Source: Falciphora oryzae (lineage: Eukaryota > Ascomycota > Sordariomycetes > Magnaporthales > Magnaporthaceae). From it: a DNA stretch of 64,000 bases. This document shows, piece by piece, positions 43,385 through 54,205 of this stretch. The position numbers and the translations under genes were made by a program. The notes beneath the pieces are model-generated. The model was not told the origin of the DNA and searched no databases. It worked only from the letters and a program-made list of their open reading frames with translations. Position 1 is the stretch's first letter, and each line of letters opens with the position of its first letter. The DNA lies in the NCBI GenBank assembly GCA_000733355.1, contig JNVV01000014.1, positions 563,384-627,383 on the forward strand, written 5' to 3'.

Positions 43385-44237
43385 CGTGCTGGACCGCGAG
43401 ATCGTCGACAAGTGGTACAAGACCGAGGACCGCGAGTCCTTCATGTACGCCCGCCGCCTCATCGCCGAGGAGGGCCTGCTGGTCGGCGGCTCGTCCGGCT
43501 CCGCCATGGCCGCCATGGTGCGCGCCTGCGAGGACCTGGACCTGGGCCCCGACGACGTCGTCGTGGTCGTCCTGCCGGATAGCATCCGCAGCTACCTGTC
43601 CAAGTTCGCCGACGACGACTGGCTGGCCGCCAACGACCTCCTGCCGCCCGCCCCGGACAGCAACGGCGCCCCGGAGAGCGTCAAGTCTCCCGTGGAGCAG
43701 GCCCAGACCGTCCGCAACCGCCGGCCGAGCGACCCGTACGGCTCCGCGACGGTGCGCGCCCTGCGCCTCAAGCCCGTCACCTCGGTCCTGGCCGACAGCC
43801 CGTGCGCGGACGCGATCGAGACGATGCGCGACAAGGGCTTCGACCAGCTGCCCGTGCTGTCGCCCGCGGGCGGCAACCGCCTGGTCGGCATCGTGACGCT
43901 CGGCAACATGCTCAGCTACGTGTCGCGCGGCCGCGTGCGGACCGACAGCCCCGTCAGCGACGTCATGTTCGACTTTGGCCGCCTCGACGAGGTAGTGACG
44001 GACCCGCGCGACTCGGCCGCGCCGCCGGCCGACAGGAAGGGCGGGCGCCGCAAGTTCGTCGAGATCACCATGGACACGCCGCTCGACGTGCTCAGCAAGT
44101 TCCTCGAGTGGAACAGCGCCGCCGTCGTCACGGAGCCGGCCGGCGAGGGCGAGAAGGGCCGCGGCCTGGCCAAGCCGCTCGCCGTCGTCACAAAGGTCGA
44201 CCTGCTGACCTTTATGATGAAGGGGCTCAAGTCCTAG
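42511..44237 (+). CDS. CYS4: Cystathionine beta-synthase
   Basis: Exons 42511-42773 and 42893-44237 (GTTAGT donor, CTTTCTAG acceptor) encode 535 residues. The fold-type II PLP domain is evident: [30 protein letters not shown] with the PLP-binding Lys, [19 protein letters not shown], the phosphate loop [10 protein letters not shown] and [12 protein letters not shown]. Two C-terminal CBS motifs follow ([20 protein letters not shown] with LPVLSPAGG, and [20 protein letters not shown]), as in yeast Cys4. The haem-binding N-terminal extension of animal enzymes is absent. The enzyme condenses serine and homocysteine to cystathionine in transsulfuration in the cytoplasm. It is convergent with the SRP receptor gene. 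Confidence 0.96.
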
Positions 44238-44800
44238 GAGGATCTTGGCTCCCGGCTGAGGCGCGTGAGGCGGGAGCCCTCGGACCAGCAAAGATGGGAC
44301 TACGAGACCTACAAAGCCGAGCTTTTCTGGGGGCTAGCGCGCAAGCTTGCGAGTATCTAACGAGAGTAACATGGCGGGCGCCTCACAACATGAACATGAG
44401 GAGGCACGACTACTTCAAGACTCTTTTGTTTTTGTTTTCTTCTTTCACGCGGAGCATATACACGGGATGCACACATCGTCAACACGTGTTCCATCCCTGG
44501 GAGGGATCATAAATGGCGTAGTAAGGCGAGATTTGGTATTTCATAGATATTAGATACAGAGGTTCTCTGTTGGTAGACTCAACGTCTACGGCTTCCCACG
44601 GCAATGGGGAGCGGTCAACGAACGCCGCAAATAAACAAAAGATGTCTGCTCTGGTCGTACGAGAGGACGAGGTGCTTCGAATGTCTCGATGCAATCTTCC
44701 ATATCAACGTGGCCTCAAGCGCACGTGTCGTATAGGCGCTATACAGGCTGCTCGCCTCGTCAATGCTCAGCGAGACAAGGCAAATGCTGCGCATAAGGCT

Positions 44801-45709
44801 TCAAAGCTGGTCCGCGATCCAGTCCCACCACTTGTCGACGCCAGGGCCCTCACCCTCGACGTTGCCGCCTACCACGTTCACCTCGATGTCGAACTCGCGC
44901 ATCTGTGCAAAGGTGAACTTTTCGCTGCCGTACTGCCCCAGCCAGTCGTCGCCGTCCTCTTTGTCCGCCGCGGCGTCGATGTCGTCCGCGCCCACGCCCG
45001 AGTCCAGCAGCCCCCTGCTGCGCGTGCTCCGGATGCGGCCCAGCTCCGCCTCGAGGTTGCTCTTGACCAGGGCGGCGGGGAGGGCCGTGAACAGGTCCAT
45101 CTTGTTGGCGGCGATCAGGATGGGGACGGCGTCGGGGGCGCGGCTCGACTTGCCGGAGCCGGCGCGCTTCTGCAGCATGATGAGGACGTCGTACAGGAAC
45201 GCGGCGGCGTCGGCTAGGCACTCGGGCTCCGAGATCATGGCGGCGTCGACGACGAAGACGATGCCCCGCACGCGGTCCTGCGTCGCGGCCGCCACGCGCC
45301 GCAGCGCCGCGCCGCGCAGCTTGCCGTGTCCCGGGGTGTCCTGCAGCAGGAACTTGGAGTGCTCAACGCCCAGCGCGTCGAGGTCGTCGCGGAAGCTGTT
45401 GTTCTTCTTCTTGCTGCCGGCGCCGCCGCCGCTCCCGACGGAGAGCTCGACGCTGTGCGGGCGCTGCGTGACGTGGGTCGGGACGTGGCCGCCGCGGCGC
45501 TCGAGGTGGCCGAGCAGCGCCGTCTTGCCGGCGCCGGACGGGCCCGCAAGCAGGACCGAGGGCAGGGCGACGTACTGGGTCGAGCCGCTGAGGGCGAAGT
45601 GGAGGATGAAGGGGAATATGATGACGAAGGCGATGCCGAGGAACAGCACCAGCGGCGAGGGCGCGAGCAGCTGCTCCAGAAAGGAGCGGAGGGGGTCGGG
45701 CATGTTCAT
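44801..45709 (-). CDS. SRP102: Signal recognition particle receptor subunit beta
   Basis: A single 302-residue exon starting MNMPDPLRSFLEQLLAPSP. An N-terminal membrane anchor (PLVLFLGIAFVIIFPFILHF) precedes a Ras-like GTPase domain with G1 GPSGAGKTALLG, G3 DTPGHGKLRG and G4 NKMD. The sequence around GIVFVVDAAMISEPECLADA and AAFLYDVLIML is typical of SRbeta. The protein anchors the SRP receptor alpha subunit to the ER membrane and regulates docking of ribosome-nascent chains to the translocon. An in-frame extension further upstream lacks conserved content, so the ATG at 45709 (or 45703) is preferred. Its promoter is shared with the divergent palmitoyltransferase gene. Confidence 0.93.
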   Translation of the reverse strand: MNMPDPLRSFLEQLLAPSPLVLFLGIAFVIIFPFILHFALSGSTQYVALPSVLLAGPSGAGKTALLGHLERRGGHVPTHVTQRPHSVELSVGSGGGAGSKKKNNSFRDDLDALGVEHSKFLLQDTPGHGKLRGAALRRVAAATQDRVRGIVFVVDAAMISEPECLADAAAFLYDVLIMLQKRAGSGKSSRAPDAVPILIAANKMDLFTALPAALVKSNLEAELGRIRSTRSRGLLDSGVGADDIDAAADKEDGDDWLGQYGSEKFTFAQMREFDIEVNVVGGNVEGEGPGVDKWWDWIADQL

Positions 45710-46571
45710 GGCGGCGGCCGGTGGGGGGTTCGGTGGCGAAGTTGTCAAAGTCAACGGAGTAAGGTGTCGATGGCTGCGCTTCGAGGGATGCGCTGCGACA
45801 TGCAGCCCATAAAGCGCTCCTTGTGGAAAGCCGACAGTGGCTCTACTCGACGGCCAGCCTCGACTTTGTGTCCGGCCGACAGCGGTCTGGTTCTCGTGGG
45901 AGTTTGTAAGCCGCAGAGTCCAGCGCCCGAGCGATCCGACGATTTGTCTGCGCTGGCAATTACCAGCTCTGGCCCCACTGCCAGTCAAATCTCGATCCTG
46001 TAGCCCCACTTATTACCTGATGGGCGCGGGCGGTTTGGCCCAATGGAAACCGCTAATCCCGGCCTTGTCCAGGGGCCCAGGCTCCATTTCAGCACCCCTG
46101 TCGGTCCGCGTCAGCCTTGCCCCAGCGAACCCAGCCGGCTGCGCGTTGGCTAGCGCTGAAGGCGGGCAAGTGGGAATCAAATTAGATTTCCCCTTCCAGC
46201 TTGGCTCGACCTGGCCTAGACCCTGGAAACCAGCGCCTCGGTCTCGAGGATTTTTTTCGTCCTTTTCTTCCTCCCTCCATCTGTCTGGCTGTTTGAGACC
46301 AGCCCCTGGCGTCACTCTTTTCCAACCTCGACCGATCTCTACCTGTCGGCGGCCAACGAGCGAGATACAGAACTACCCGAAGGACTCGAGACTATCCGAC
46401 CCCGGCTGTTCCCGAGATCTGCCCACGTCAGCGAGAGCCAGAGCTCTGGGGCCGGGAGAACGAGGCGGCGGCAAGCCAGGACGATCTGGGTTGGCTGGGT
46501 TGGGGTCGACAGGCGACCTCGAGACGCGCGGCGGGATTGAAGGCGGACGGCAGCCCCCGACGGCGTCAACA
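45710..46571. promoter_or_regulatory. Shared divergent promoter of SRP102 and AKR1
   Basis: The 862-bp interval separates two secretory-pathway genes transcribed away from each other. The plus frame across much of it is open but has no conserved content, and is likely the AKR1 leader. Confidence 0.45.
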
Positions 46572-49105
46572 ATGGCGCACAACGGGCCGGGAAGCTCGGC
46601 GCCGGCGCAGCCCACGGTCAAGGCGGCGGCGGCGGCGCCCAAGCTGAACAACGAGATGGAGATGGGCACGCTGGCGAGCGACAAGCCGGCCGAGAACGAC
46701 ATCATGCAGGTGGCGCGCGTGGGCGACATCGTGGCCATGGAGAAGCTGTTCGAGACGGGCGACTACGACGCGACGTACTGCGACGACGAGGGCATCACGC
46801 CGCTGCACTGGGCGGCCATCAACAACCAGTACGCCATGTGCAAGTTCCTCATCGACAAGGGCGCGCCCATCAACAAGAAGGGCGGCGACTCGGTGGCCAC
46901 GCCGCTGCAGTGGGCCGCCCAGCGCTGCCACTACTACACCGTCCACCTGCTGCTGCAGCACGGCGCAGACCCGCTCGCTACCGACGCGCAGGGCTACAAC
47001 ACGCTGCACATCAGCACCTTCAACGGCAACGTGCTGCTGCTCGTCCTGCTGCTGCACTCGGGCATCCCCGTCGACGTCGCCGACGCCTTCGGCCACACCG
47101 GCCTCATGTGGTCCGCCTACAAGGGCTTCCCCGCCTGCGTCGACCTGTTCCTGCGCTGGGGCGCCTCGGTCCACGCCGTCGACGAGCAGGGCTTCACCGC
47201 CCTGCACTGGGCCCTGGTCAAGGGCTCGCCCGGCTGCGTCCAGAAGATGGTCGAGTACGGCGCCGACCGCTTCGCCAAGACAAACACCGGCAAGACCCCC
47301 GCCATCACCGCCCAGGAGCTCAACACCATCGCCGCCTGGAACCGCGCCCTGCGCGAGTGCGGCTACGACGAGGACGGCAACGCCGTCCAGCCCACCTGGC
47401 CCGGCGCCTCGTACCTGCTCAAGGACCGCCGCGGCTTCGTCGGCAAGTTCTTGTTCCTGTGGCCCTTTGTGCTCGTCTGGGGCCTCCTCAACATACTCGC
47501 CGCCTTCCCTATATACCTAGGAATCCCCCTAATGCTGCTCGCCGGCTTCAGTCTGCAGTGGGTTGCCCAGAATGTGTTGCAGTATGCGCCCTCGGACATG
47601 AGGTCGCTCCAAAGAACGGTATGTGGCAATGGATGTGATCTCTGGTTGTGTTTGGCTGGCAATGTGTTTGCGTCGTTGACTTGTCCGAACCACCGCTAAT
47701 CCTGTCTCGTTATGTTCGCTCTCGCAGCCCTGGCTGGCCGGTATCTTTGCCGCCTCCGTTTTCTGGGTCGGAATGAATTGGCTTTTTACGGTTATGCCGG
47801 CCACCACGCTCTACGCCGAGGCCGATGCGACCCACTACCTGCTGAACATGATCTTTGCTGTCTTCATCGGGCTCATCGCATACTTTTATGGGACTTGTAT
47901 GCTCTTTGACCCGGGCTTCGTGCCCAAGATGAACGGCAGGGCTGAGCAGAAGGCCGTGATCGACGAGCTGATCGGCCTCTGGAAGTTCGACGAGGCCAAC
48001 TTCTGCGTCCCCTGCATGATCCGCACGCCGTTGCGAAGCAAGCACTGCAAGAGGTGTAACCGTTGCGTAGCAAAGCATGATCAGTGAGTTCACGCCCGGA
48101 GTCTTCGCTGCACCCCTGAGTTTTGCATACTAACAAGAGTCCTCTCCTCCCAGCCACTGCCCGTGGGTTAATAACTGCGTGGGCAGCAATAATCATCGCC
48201 AGTTCTTCTTGTACATCATCACCCTGACAATCGGAATTTTGACATATGATTGGATCCTATACTACTGTAGGCTCATTCTCTCTCCCCCGGCGGGGCCTCC
48301 CAACTTCCCAGAATGCCGCTGACTGACCTCTTCTTTCTCCACAGACCTCCCCAACATCTCCAAGAACGCCTCGGAGGAGTGCAACATACTAGCCCCTTCG
48401 ATCTGCAAGATCATCAACGCCGACGGCTACTCGCTTCTGGCCGGTGTCTGGGCCTCGTTGCAGCTCGTATGGGTCTCGATGCTCATGTTTGTCCAGTTCA
48501 TCCAAGTAGCACGCGCCATGACAACGTACGAGAACATGTTCGGCATCGACAGCCGCATCGGCGCCGCCGCCCTCAACTCAGCCTTCACCTCCACCGGCAC
48601 CCCGCTGAACCCAGACACAGCGGGGGGCGCCGGCGGAGCAGTTCCGCCCAGCGGCTCCATGGGCCAGCCCGAGGAGGCCGCCGCAGGAGGACACAGTCAC
48701 AGTCACGGCCACGGCCACGGCCACGGCCACAAGCACGGCGGCGGCTTCCTCAAGCAGTGGGGACGCCTCCTGGGCGTCGACGCCTTCATTGAGACGGCGA
48801 CGGGCCGCGGCGCGGCGGCGGGCGGCAACAACCGGCGCAAGCGCAAGCGGAACCCATACTCGCACGGCTGCGTCGCCAACTGCCGCGACTTCTGGTGCGA
48901 CCCGGCCCCGGTCTTTGGCCGCCGCGAGACGGGCGCGGGCATGCTGGGCGGCGAGGCGGTCAACTGGACCGAGGTCTACGAGAGCCCCGCCGGCATGGGC
49001 ATCGGCGGCGGCGCCGCGAGGAGGAGCGGCGGCGGCGCCGCGAGGAGGAGCGGCGCGTCGCGCAGGGGAGGGTACGAGGCCGTGGCCGTGGACGAGGTGG
49101 TATGA
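46572..49105 (+). CDS. AKR1: Ankyrin-repeat DHHC palmitoyltransferase Akr1
   Basis: Exons 46572-47618, 47728-48083, 48154-48266 and 48345-49105 encode 758 residues. The N-terminal half holds five to six ankyrin repeats ([92 protein letters not shown]). Membrane spans follow ([40 protein letters not shown]), then the Cys-rich catalytic domain ending in [20 protein letters not shown]; the DHHC is completed across the intron at 48084. Akr1 S-acylates proteins at the Golgi, including vacuole and mating-pathway proteins in yeast. The C-terminus has an unusual run of alternating His and Gly/Ser (about 48691-48738). The ATG at 46572 starts the conserved part; upstream open sequence is leader. Confidence 0.95.
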
Positions 49106-50193
49106 GCAACGGGGGGACCGGAGTAGCTCCGGCTGTGGGCTTTTTTTGGCTGTTGATGTTTCTCTCTCGGCGCATCTGGCCTGACGTTTCTGTTCCGACC
49201 TTATGACGCTGTTATGATCTTCGGGGGGCCTTCCTTGGTGTCGGGGGCTCCGGACCAATTCTCCTGTTTTATGTATAACCCATCATAGAGACGTGTCATG
49301 TCGGAGTTTGTTGGATGCCCTGCTGGATAAGGGGTTGGCGCAATGCATGTCTTGCCTTGAGAGCTTCGCCCTTGGTATGTATACTTATAATCCTCGTTTC
49401 TCGCTCGCCCGTCCATGCTCGATGCTGCCATCTCCGGTCTCGGCCCCTGTTATCGCTTCACTGGACGGCAGAAGCTATCGAACTATCAGTACGGCAATGA
49501 CCTCACTCTCACTGGCTAGCACATCCAGGTTCGATGGCGTTTTAGTCTCTGGTGTCGCCGTGTAGCCAGGGCAGTTAGGGCCAGATGTTGAAAAGACCGG
49601 TGATCGATGCCGTTCCTTTGGTTTTATACACTCTCCCTTTTTCTTCTCTGGGAACCCGTCTAAGATGTTTGGGCAACGCTGACAGAATGACGATAGCCGA
49701 GTAGCTAGAATAAGCAACGGCTCGCAAAGAACCGCCTCTAACGGGACTGCAATGCAACCTTTTTTTTCGACCGTAGTTAACGTAATTCCGAACGCAGCTC
49801 TATTGAATCGGTGGCGCGCGAGGAAATCTCTAGAGAGGGCCTCGGGCTCGTGACAGCCTCCTCCTCGCCTTGCTTTACCTTGTGGCCGTTGCCGGGACGC
49901 AGCTTGTGTCTTCCTGCTTGGGAAGTTCACTTGCCATGCACCGCATCCATACCAGCCACAGCACACCATCCATGACGCACCTGCCGGGCTCCGTCGGTGC
50001 TGGTCGGTTAGCATGTTGACTGGGTCGTGCCGCATCCATCTTCCATAATGCGACACACATGTTGTATCGGTCAATGCTCGGGCCGTAAGGCAGTGATGCA
50101 TTTGCCATACCCAACGTGATGGAATTACCATAGAAACCTGCAATACTCGGGTCAAAAAGCTTTCCTCCCGCTCCCGCATCTCTGCAGCACTTT
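49106..50193. other. No gene recognised before the scaffold gap
   Basis: This stretch between AKR1 and the gap has only short unconvincing frames. The minus frame that crosses the gap (50458-49475) contains unknown residues and no motif. Confidence 0.35.
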
Positions 50194-50297
50194 NNNNNNN
50201 NNNNNNNNNNNNNNNNNNNNNNNNNNNNNNNNNNNNNNNNNNNNNNNNNNNNNNNNNNNNNNNNNNNNNNNNNNNNNNNNNNNNNNNNNNNNNNNNN
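50194..50297. other. Assembly gap (104 N)
   Basis: A run of 104 undetermined bases joins two contigs; its true length is not known. It lies six bases before the ATG of the following HET gene, so that gene's promoter is missing and an upstream exon cannot be excluded. Confidence 0.99.
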
Positions 50298-50303
50298 TTA
50301 AAC

Positions 50304-52304
50304 ATGGCACCGTTGTCTTCTTCGTTCGACAAAGTAGCTGCGACGATGACCGACGATAAGGGCCTATCGCTGTTTGAGCTCAGCCGGCGCCACAAGACGT
50401 CCATCGTCTCACAACTCGTCGAGATAGGCAGCGAGCGCAACCAGCAAATCCTAGGCAAATATCGCCCCTATATCAGCAACCTCCCATGCCTCCGGCCGGA
50501 AGGCACGTTGCTGCGCCGCACGTCGATCAACGCCTTCCGCGAGCGGAATTACGTTGCGCTATCGTATACCTGGGCTCCTTCACTGCACGAAGACCGACAA
50601 TCCGGGCAGTACCGTGTTGAAAACTGGGATCGCAGCAACTCCGAACCCGGACCCTCATCCGTCCGGAACTGCGTCCTTGAACGCGTTCTCGGCTACATGC
50701 GCTCCGCGCGCGTCGACTTCCTCTGGATCGATGCTCACTGCATTCACCAAGACTCGTGCAGCGTCGACGCTTGTACCCACCCCAAATGCACACAGAAACG
50801 CCACGCGCTACAGGCCATGGACCTCGTTTACCAGCTCAGCGACCATCCCGTGGCGCTACTGGCCCGGCCGCTCAATACGGTATCGGAGTTGCGTCTCCTC
50901 GCTCGGATCCTTTTAGGGGATCTCGTCAACGGCGATTCTAACTCTCGGCTCCTGGTATCCACTACGATTCCCAAGGCGAGTGAGGCGTTATCATTGCTCT
51001 ACGAAATCACGCATGATGCCTGGTGGACGCGCGCATGGACATTCCAGGAAAACTATCGTGGCGGAGAGCGAATGCGGCTGTTGATCCGCCATGATCCGTC
51101 TCTGGAACAGCAGAAGCAAACGCTGCAGAAGCAAATGCAGCAGAACCACATGCTCGGCGCGTTAATACCCGGCGAACTTTGCATATCGTCCACCACCTTT
51201 TTTAAAGAGGCAACACGGCTATGCCTGGCGCTTCGCGGGGTGGAAGGGCACCTGGAAACCAACCAGGTGCAGAAAATCGGGGGTGTGCTCCAAGCCGCCG
51301 GCAGATATGCGCTCATGCTGCCCGGGTCGCACTCAATGACTCCGAGGGTGGTCGCCGACATCGAATCTCGCGCTTTGGGAAAGCTGTGGGACCGGCTCGC
51401 TATCGTCGCCAACTGCTGTCGATACCCAGTGCGACTCAACGACGAAACACTCAGCCGGCAGGATCGTAGCCTCAGTTTATCAGTACTGGCAATGTGCCTA
51501 CTCAACGGCGAAATCCTCGACAACGGCAACGAAGAAACAAAGTCGGCGGCCGAGTTGACGGCATCGGAATTCCTTGAAGGGCTTATGTTCCGGAGATTCA
51601 AATCGCCCGAAGAGGACGCCAGGCAGCTGACGTTTAACAAAGGCTGCCGGCTGAGGGACGTGAAATTAACTGCGGGCGGCATCACGGCAAAAGGCCACCT
51701 GTGGAAGCTGGGTCGAATCGTCGACACTGCGGATTTCTCGTCTCAGTTGCCGTTTATCGACAACCCAAAGGGTCGTCTAGAACTGGGCCAGCGGGAAAGG
51801 CTACTGCAGTTGGTGCGTTACTTGCAGTGCGAAGGCTACAAACCCCTTGCGGACGAAATCGAAGACTACCTCGCGACAGACGCCGAGAGAGCCGAGGAGG
51901 ATTATCAGCCATTCACTGATTGCCATTTCCGTCGCATGGCCGGCGAGCTGGCAACAGCGATTCGGGCTCGTCGGAAATTGGGGTTAGGGAGCATTTGGGA
52001 CCCGGAGGGGGGGCGGGAGCCCTACTGCGCCGTCTTTATCTGGCCAGACGAGGGCGCTAACGGACCGCCCCCGGCTTTCGTTTTCACGTCATTGGCACAG
52101 GCTGATGGAGGCTCGCGAACGTTTTATGACAATGGTATCGACTGCTACACCTCGCTGACGGTTGATATTGAAAGGCGCTCAGGTGATGGCGGCATACCGC
52201 AACTACGCATCCGTGACTGGCTGCTCGGCATGTGCTTCTTTTATGGGCGTCCGCTCAGAAATGTGATATTTCCTTGGCCGAAAGCGATACAGATAGCTAG
52301 CTAA
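50304..52304 (+). CDS. HET-domain protein (intronless)
   Basis: A 666-residue frame beginning MAPLSSSFDKVAATMTDDKG immediately after the gap; the second Met (MTDDKGLSLF) is an alternative start. The HET signature spans about residues 80-260: NYVALSYTWAPS, CVLERVLGYMRSARVDFLWI, DAHCIHQD with an inserted Cys/His loop (CSVDACTHPKCTQKRH), MDLVYQLSDHPVALLA and WWTRAWTFQENYRGGERM. The remaining 400 residues are variable as usual. It probably functions in nonself recognition or stress-related cell death. It differs clearly from the HET gene at 34.7-37.1 kb, so the two are not a recent duplication. Confidence 0.9.
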   Translation: MAPLSSSFDKVAATMTDDKGLSLFELSRRHKTSIVSQLVEIGSERNQQILGKYRPYISNLPCLRPEGTLLRRTSINAFRERNYVALSYTWAPSLHEDRQSGQYRVENWDRSNSEPGPSSVRNCVLERVLGYMRSARVDFLWIDAHCIHQDSCSVDACTHPKCTQKRHALQAMDLVYQLSDHPVALLARPLNTVSELRLLARILLGDLVNGDSNSRLLVSTTIPKASEALSLLYEITHDAWWTRAWTFQENYRGGERMRLLIRHDPSLEQQKQTLQKQMQQNHMLGALIPGELCISSTTFFKEATRLCLALRGVEGHLETNQVQKIGGVLQAAGRYALMLPGSHSMTPRVVADIESRALGKLWDRLAIVANCCRYPVRLNDETLSRQDRSLSLSVLAMCLLNGEILDNGNEETKSAAELTASEFLEGLMFRRFKSPEEDARQLTFNKGCRLRDVKLTAGGITAKGHLWKLGRIVDTADFSSQLPFIDNPKGRLELGQRERLLQLVRYLQCEGYKPLADEIEDYLATDAERAEEDYQPFTDCHFRRMAGELATAIRARRKLGLGSIWDPEGGREPYCAVFIWPDEGANGPPPAFVFTSLAQADGGSRTFYDNGIDCYTSLTVDIERRSGDGGIPQLRIRDWLLGMCFFYGRPLRNVIFPWPKAIQIAS

Positions 52305-52534
52305 AGGGGGGGAGAGAGAAAGTATACAAGATACCGGAAAAGGTTTGGGAAAGATATGAAAAAGGTGTCCTTAGTGCGCCACAAAATTCGGGTTTTTGGG
52401 ACATAAGCACACCTTGCAGTTTCCCGGTGTTAAGGCCGAGATTGTGATCTGTAGATACATCTGTACTCCTTCTGGTGTAGTTTCCTGCCTTTGTTTGCCC
52501 AGGTAAGGATCGGACCATCTAGTTTAGAACAGGC

Positions 52535-54205
52535 CTATGACGCGCTAGAAAAAAGTTGACTGATTGGTTCCTGGTCCACCTTCGTAGGGGCCGTCAGGCT
52601 CGCAACCTCGGCGGCGGTCCTGCGCGGCCGGAAGCCCCAGCGGCCAATCCTACCGTGGCCGTTTGGTCCCTCGTCCAAGCTAGGGTCCACCTCGCTGTTG
52701 CTGCTGAATGGCCAGCCAAGGGAGTCGTTGGGATAGCGAGGGACAGAGCCCTCTGTGATGGGCTCGTGGTCGGTTGCCACGTCGCGCAAGACAAGGCCGG
52801 TGCCGTCGGGCAGCGCATCGCGCGGCGTCCACACCACTGTCCACACCAGCATCCGGGGGCCAATGTTGCGCGTCCACCGTCGCCTGCGCCGTCGGCACTC
52901 GTCGCACCCGGCCACGTCCACATGGTTCGCCGCGAACCGCCCGAGCCCGTGATGGGGGTGGCCGGCAGCCGGGCAGCGCTCGCTGTACTGGTGGCCCAGG
53001 CCGCGCCAGCTGCTCTTGCGCACGGGGTTGCCCTCGGCCGACAGGAAGGGCTCGGCCGCCTCGCCGCCGTCGGCCGCGTCGATCCAGCCGGGGTCGGCCC
53101 TTCCCTCGGCTGCCCGGGCGTGCCAGGGAGCGCGCATCGGGAAGACCCAGTCCCGCACGGCCCAGTCGACGAGGGCCTGCATCTCGGCTCGCTTGTCGGC
53201 CGACGTCTCGAAGTCAATGGTGAGGCGCTCGAGCGCCGGCAGCTGCGTGAAGGCCATGGCCCACGTCTGGCTCCGGAACAGGAGGGGCGCGCCCGCCATA
53301 TGGCTGGAGTTGTAGTCGAACTGGCTGGCGCGCGAAAAGTGGTCTCTGGTGTTGGCGGGCAAGAAAGCTGGGCCGCGGGACTGGGTGGAAGGGTTGGCGA
53401 GGAGGGTGCGGATGCCGTGGTCGTCGCGGCGCGGCCTGCTAAAGGGGTCGACGAACAGCGGGTTGTTGTACTCGTTCCACCACCAGTCGCCGCGACGGAA
53501 GGTAAGGCGAAAGTCTTGGACCTTGCTCAGCAGGTTCTGGCCCAGGTCTCTGAGCTCTGGGTACAGCGAGTTCTCGAGCCGGTACATCTGGGTGTAGAAC
53601 CTGGCGCGGCGCGGGCGCGCTTCGTCGGGCGGCAGCCGGAGCTCCGGTCCGCAGTCGCGGAAGGCGCGCAACTCGCTCCATGCGTCCCGGTGTGTCACAG
53701 AAGAAACCAGCTCCATGTAGGTGCGGCGGCACAGGCGCAGTAGCGGCGGGGTCGGGAGCCGAGGCGCCTTCGCGTCAGGCCGATCCCACGGAGAGACACC
53801 GCGGTGGTGATGGATGTATCTATGCTGGTAGTCGATTTCAGAGGCGGTCATTGAGTGGCTGCTAGCGTCGTTGTCGTCGTCGTCGTCCCCGACGTCGCTG
53901 TCGTCGCCATTGTCACTACCCTGGGCTCCCTGTGTTGATGCGGCAGGCTCGGCATGGGCCCGGCCGGTGGGCAGGGGCGCGCGCTCGTCCTCGACGTCTG
54001 AGTCGGGGTCGACGTCGTGGTTATTCTTGACACGGAAGTCTCTCTTTGTATTGAAGGGCGCGCCTGGCTTGAGATCCTCGGCCAGCGCGTGGCTGAAAAT
54101 GAGCATTCGGATCTCAGCGGGGATGCGGCCGCTGTACAACGGGGAGTCGGTCTGGGGGTCGACTGCCCCGATGGCCGCCCAGGACTGAATTGCACGTTCG
54201 TCCAT
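52535..54205 (-). CDS. Uncharacterised acidic protein with F-box-like opening
   Basis: A 556-residue single-exon frame. The N-terminus has YSGRIPAEIRMLIFSHALAE, which resembles the F-box/2EXR-like start of a large fungal family. An Asp/Ser-rich acidic loop follows (GDDSDVGDDDDDNDAS), then LPTPPLLRLCRRTYMELVSS. The conserved middle includes NLLSKVQDFRLTFRRGDWW, FTQLPALERLTIDFETSADK and, later, a CDECRRRRRRW motif. Such proteins measure no known activity and are expanded in Pezizomycotina. Tail residues are polar. It is convergent with the HET gene at 50.3-52.3 kb. Confidence 0.75.
   Translation of the reverse strand: MDERAIQSWAAIGAVDPQTDSPLYSGRIPAEIRMLIFSHALAEDLKPGAPFNTKRDFRVKNNHDVDPDSDVEDERAPLPTGRAHAEPAASTQGAQGSDNGDDSDVGDDDDDNDASSHSMTASEIDYQHRYIHHHRGVSPWDRPDAKAPRLPTPPLLRLCRRTYMELVSSVTHRDAWSELRAFRDCGPELRLPPDEARPRRARFYTQMYRLENSLYPELRDLGQNLLSKVQDFRLTFRRGDWWWNEYNNPLFVDPFSRPRRDDHGIRTLLANPSTQSRGPAFLPANTRDHFSRASQFDYNSSHMAGAPLLFRSQTWAMAFTQLPALERLTIDFETSADKRAEMQALVDWAVRDWVFPMRAPWHARAAEGRADPGWIDAADGGEAAEPFLSAEGNPVRKSSWRGLGHQYSERCPAAGHPHHGLGRFAANHVDVAGCDECRRRRRRWTRNIGPRMLVWTVVWTPRDALPDGTGLVLRDVATDHEPITEGSVPRYPNDSLGWPFSSNSEVDPSLDEGPNGHGRIGRWGFRPRRTAAEVASLTAPTKVDQEPISQLFSSAS

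Noticed and set aside
42909..44291. 460-codon minus-strand open frame
   Set aside because: Antisense shadow of cystathionine beta-synthase, with no motif of its own.
49475..50458. 327-codon minus-strand frame crossing the N run
   Set aside because: It is only continuous because unknown bases were read through, and neither side has a domain.
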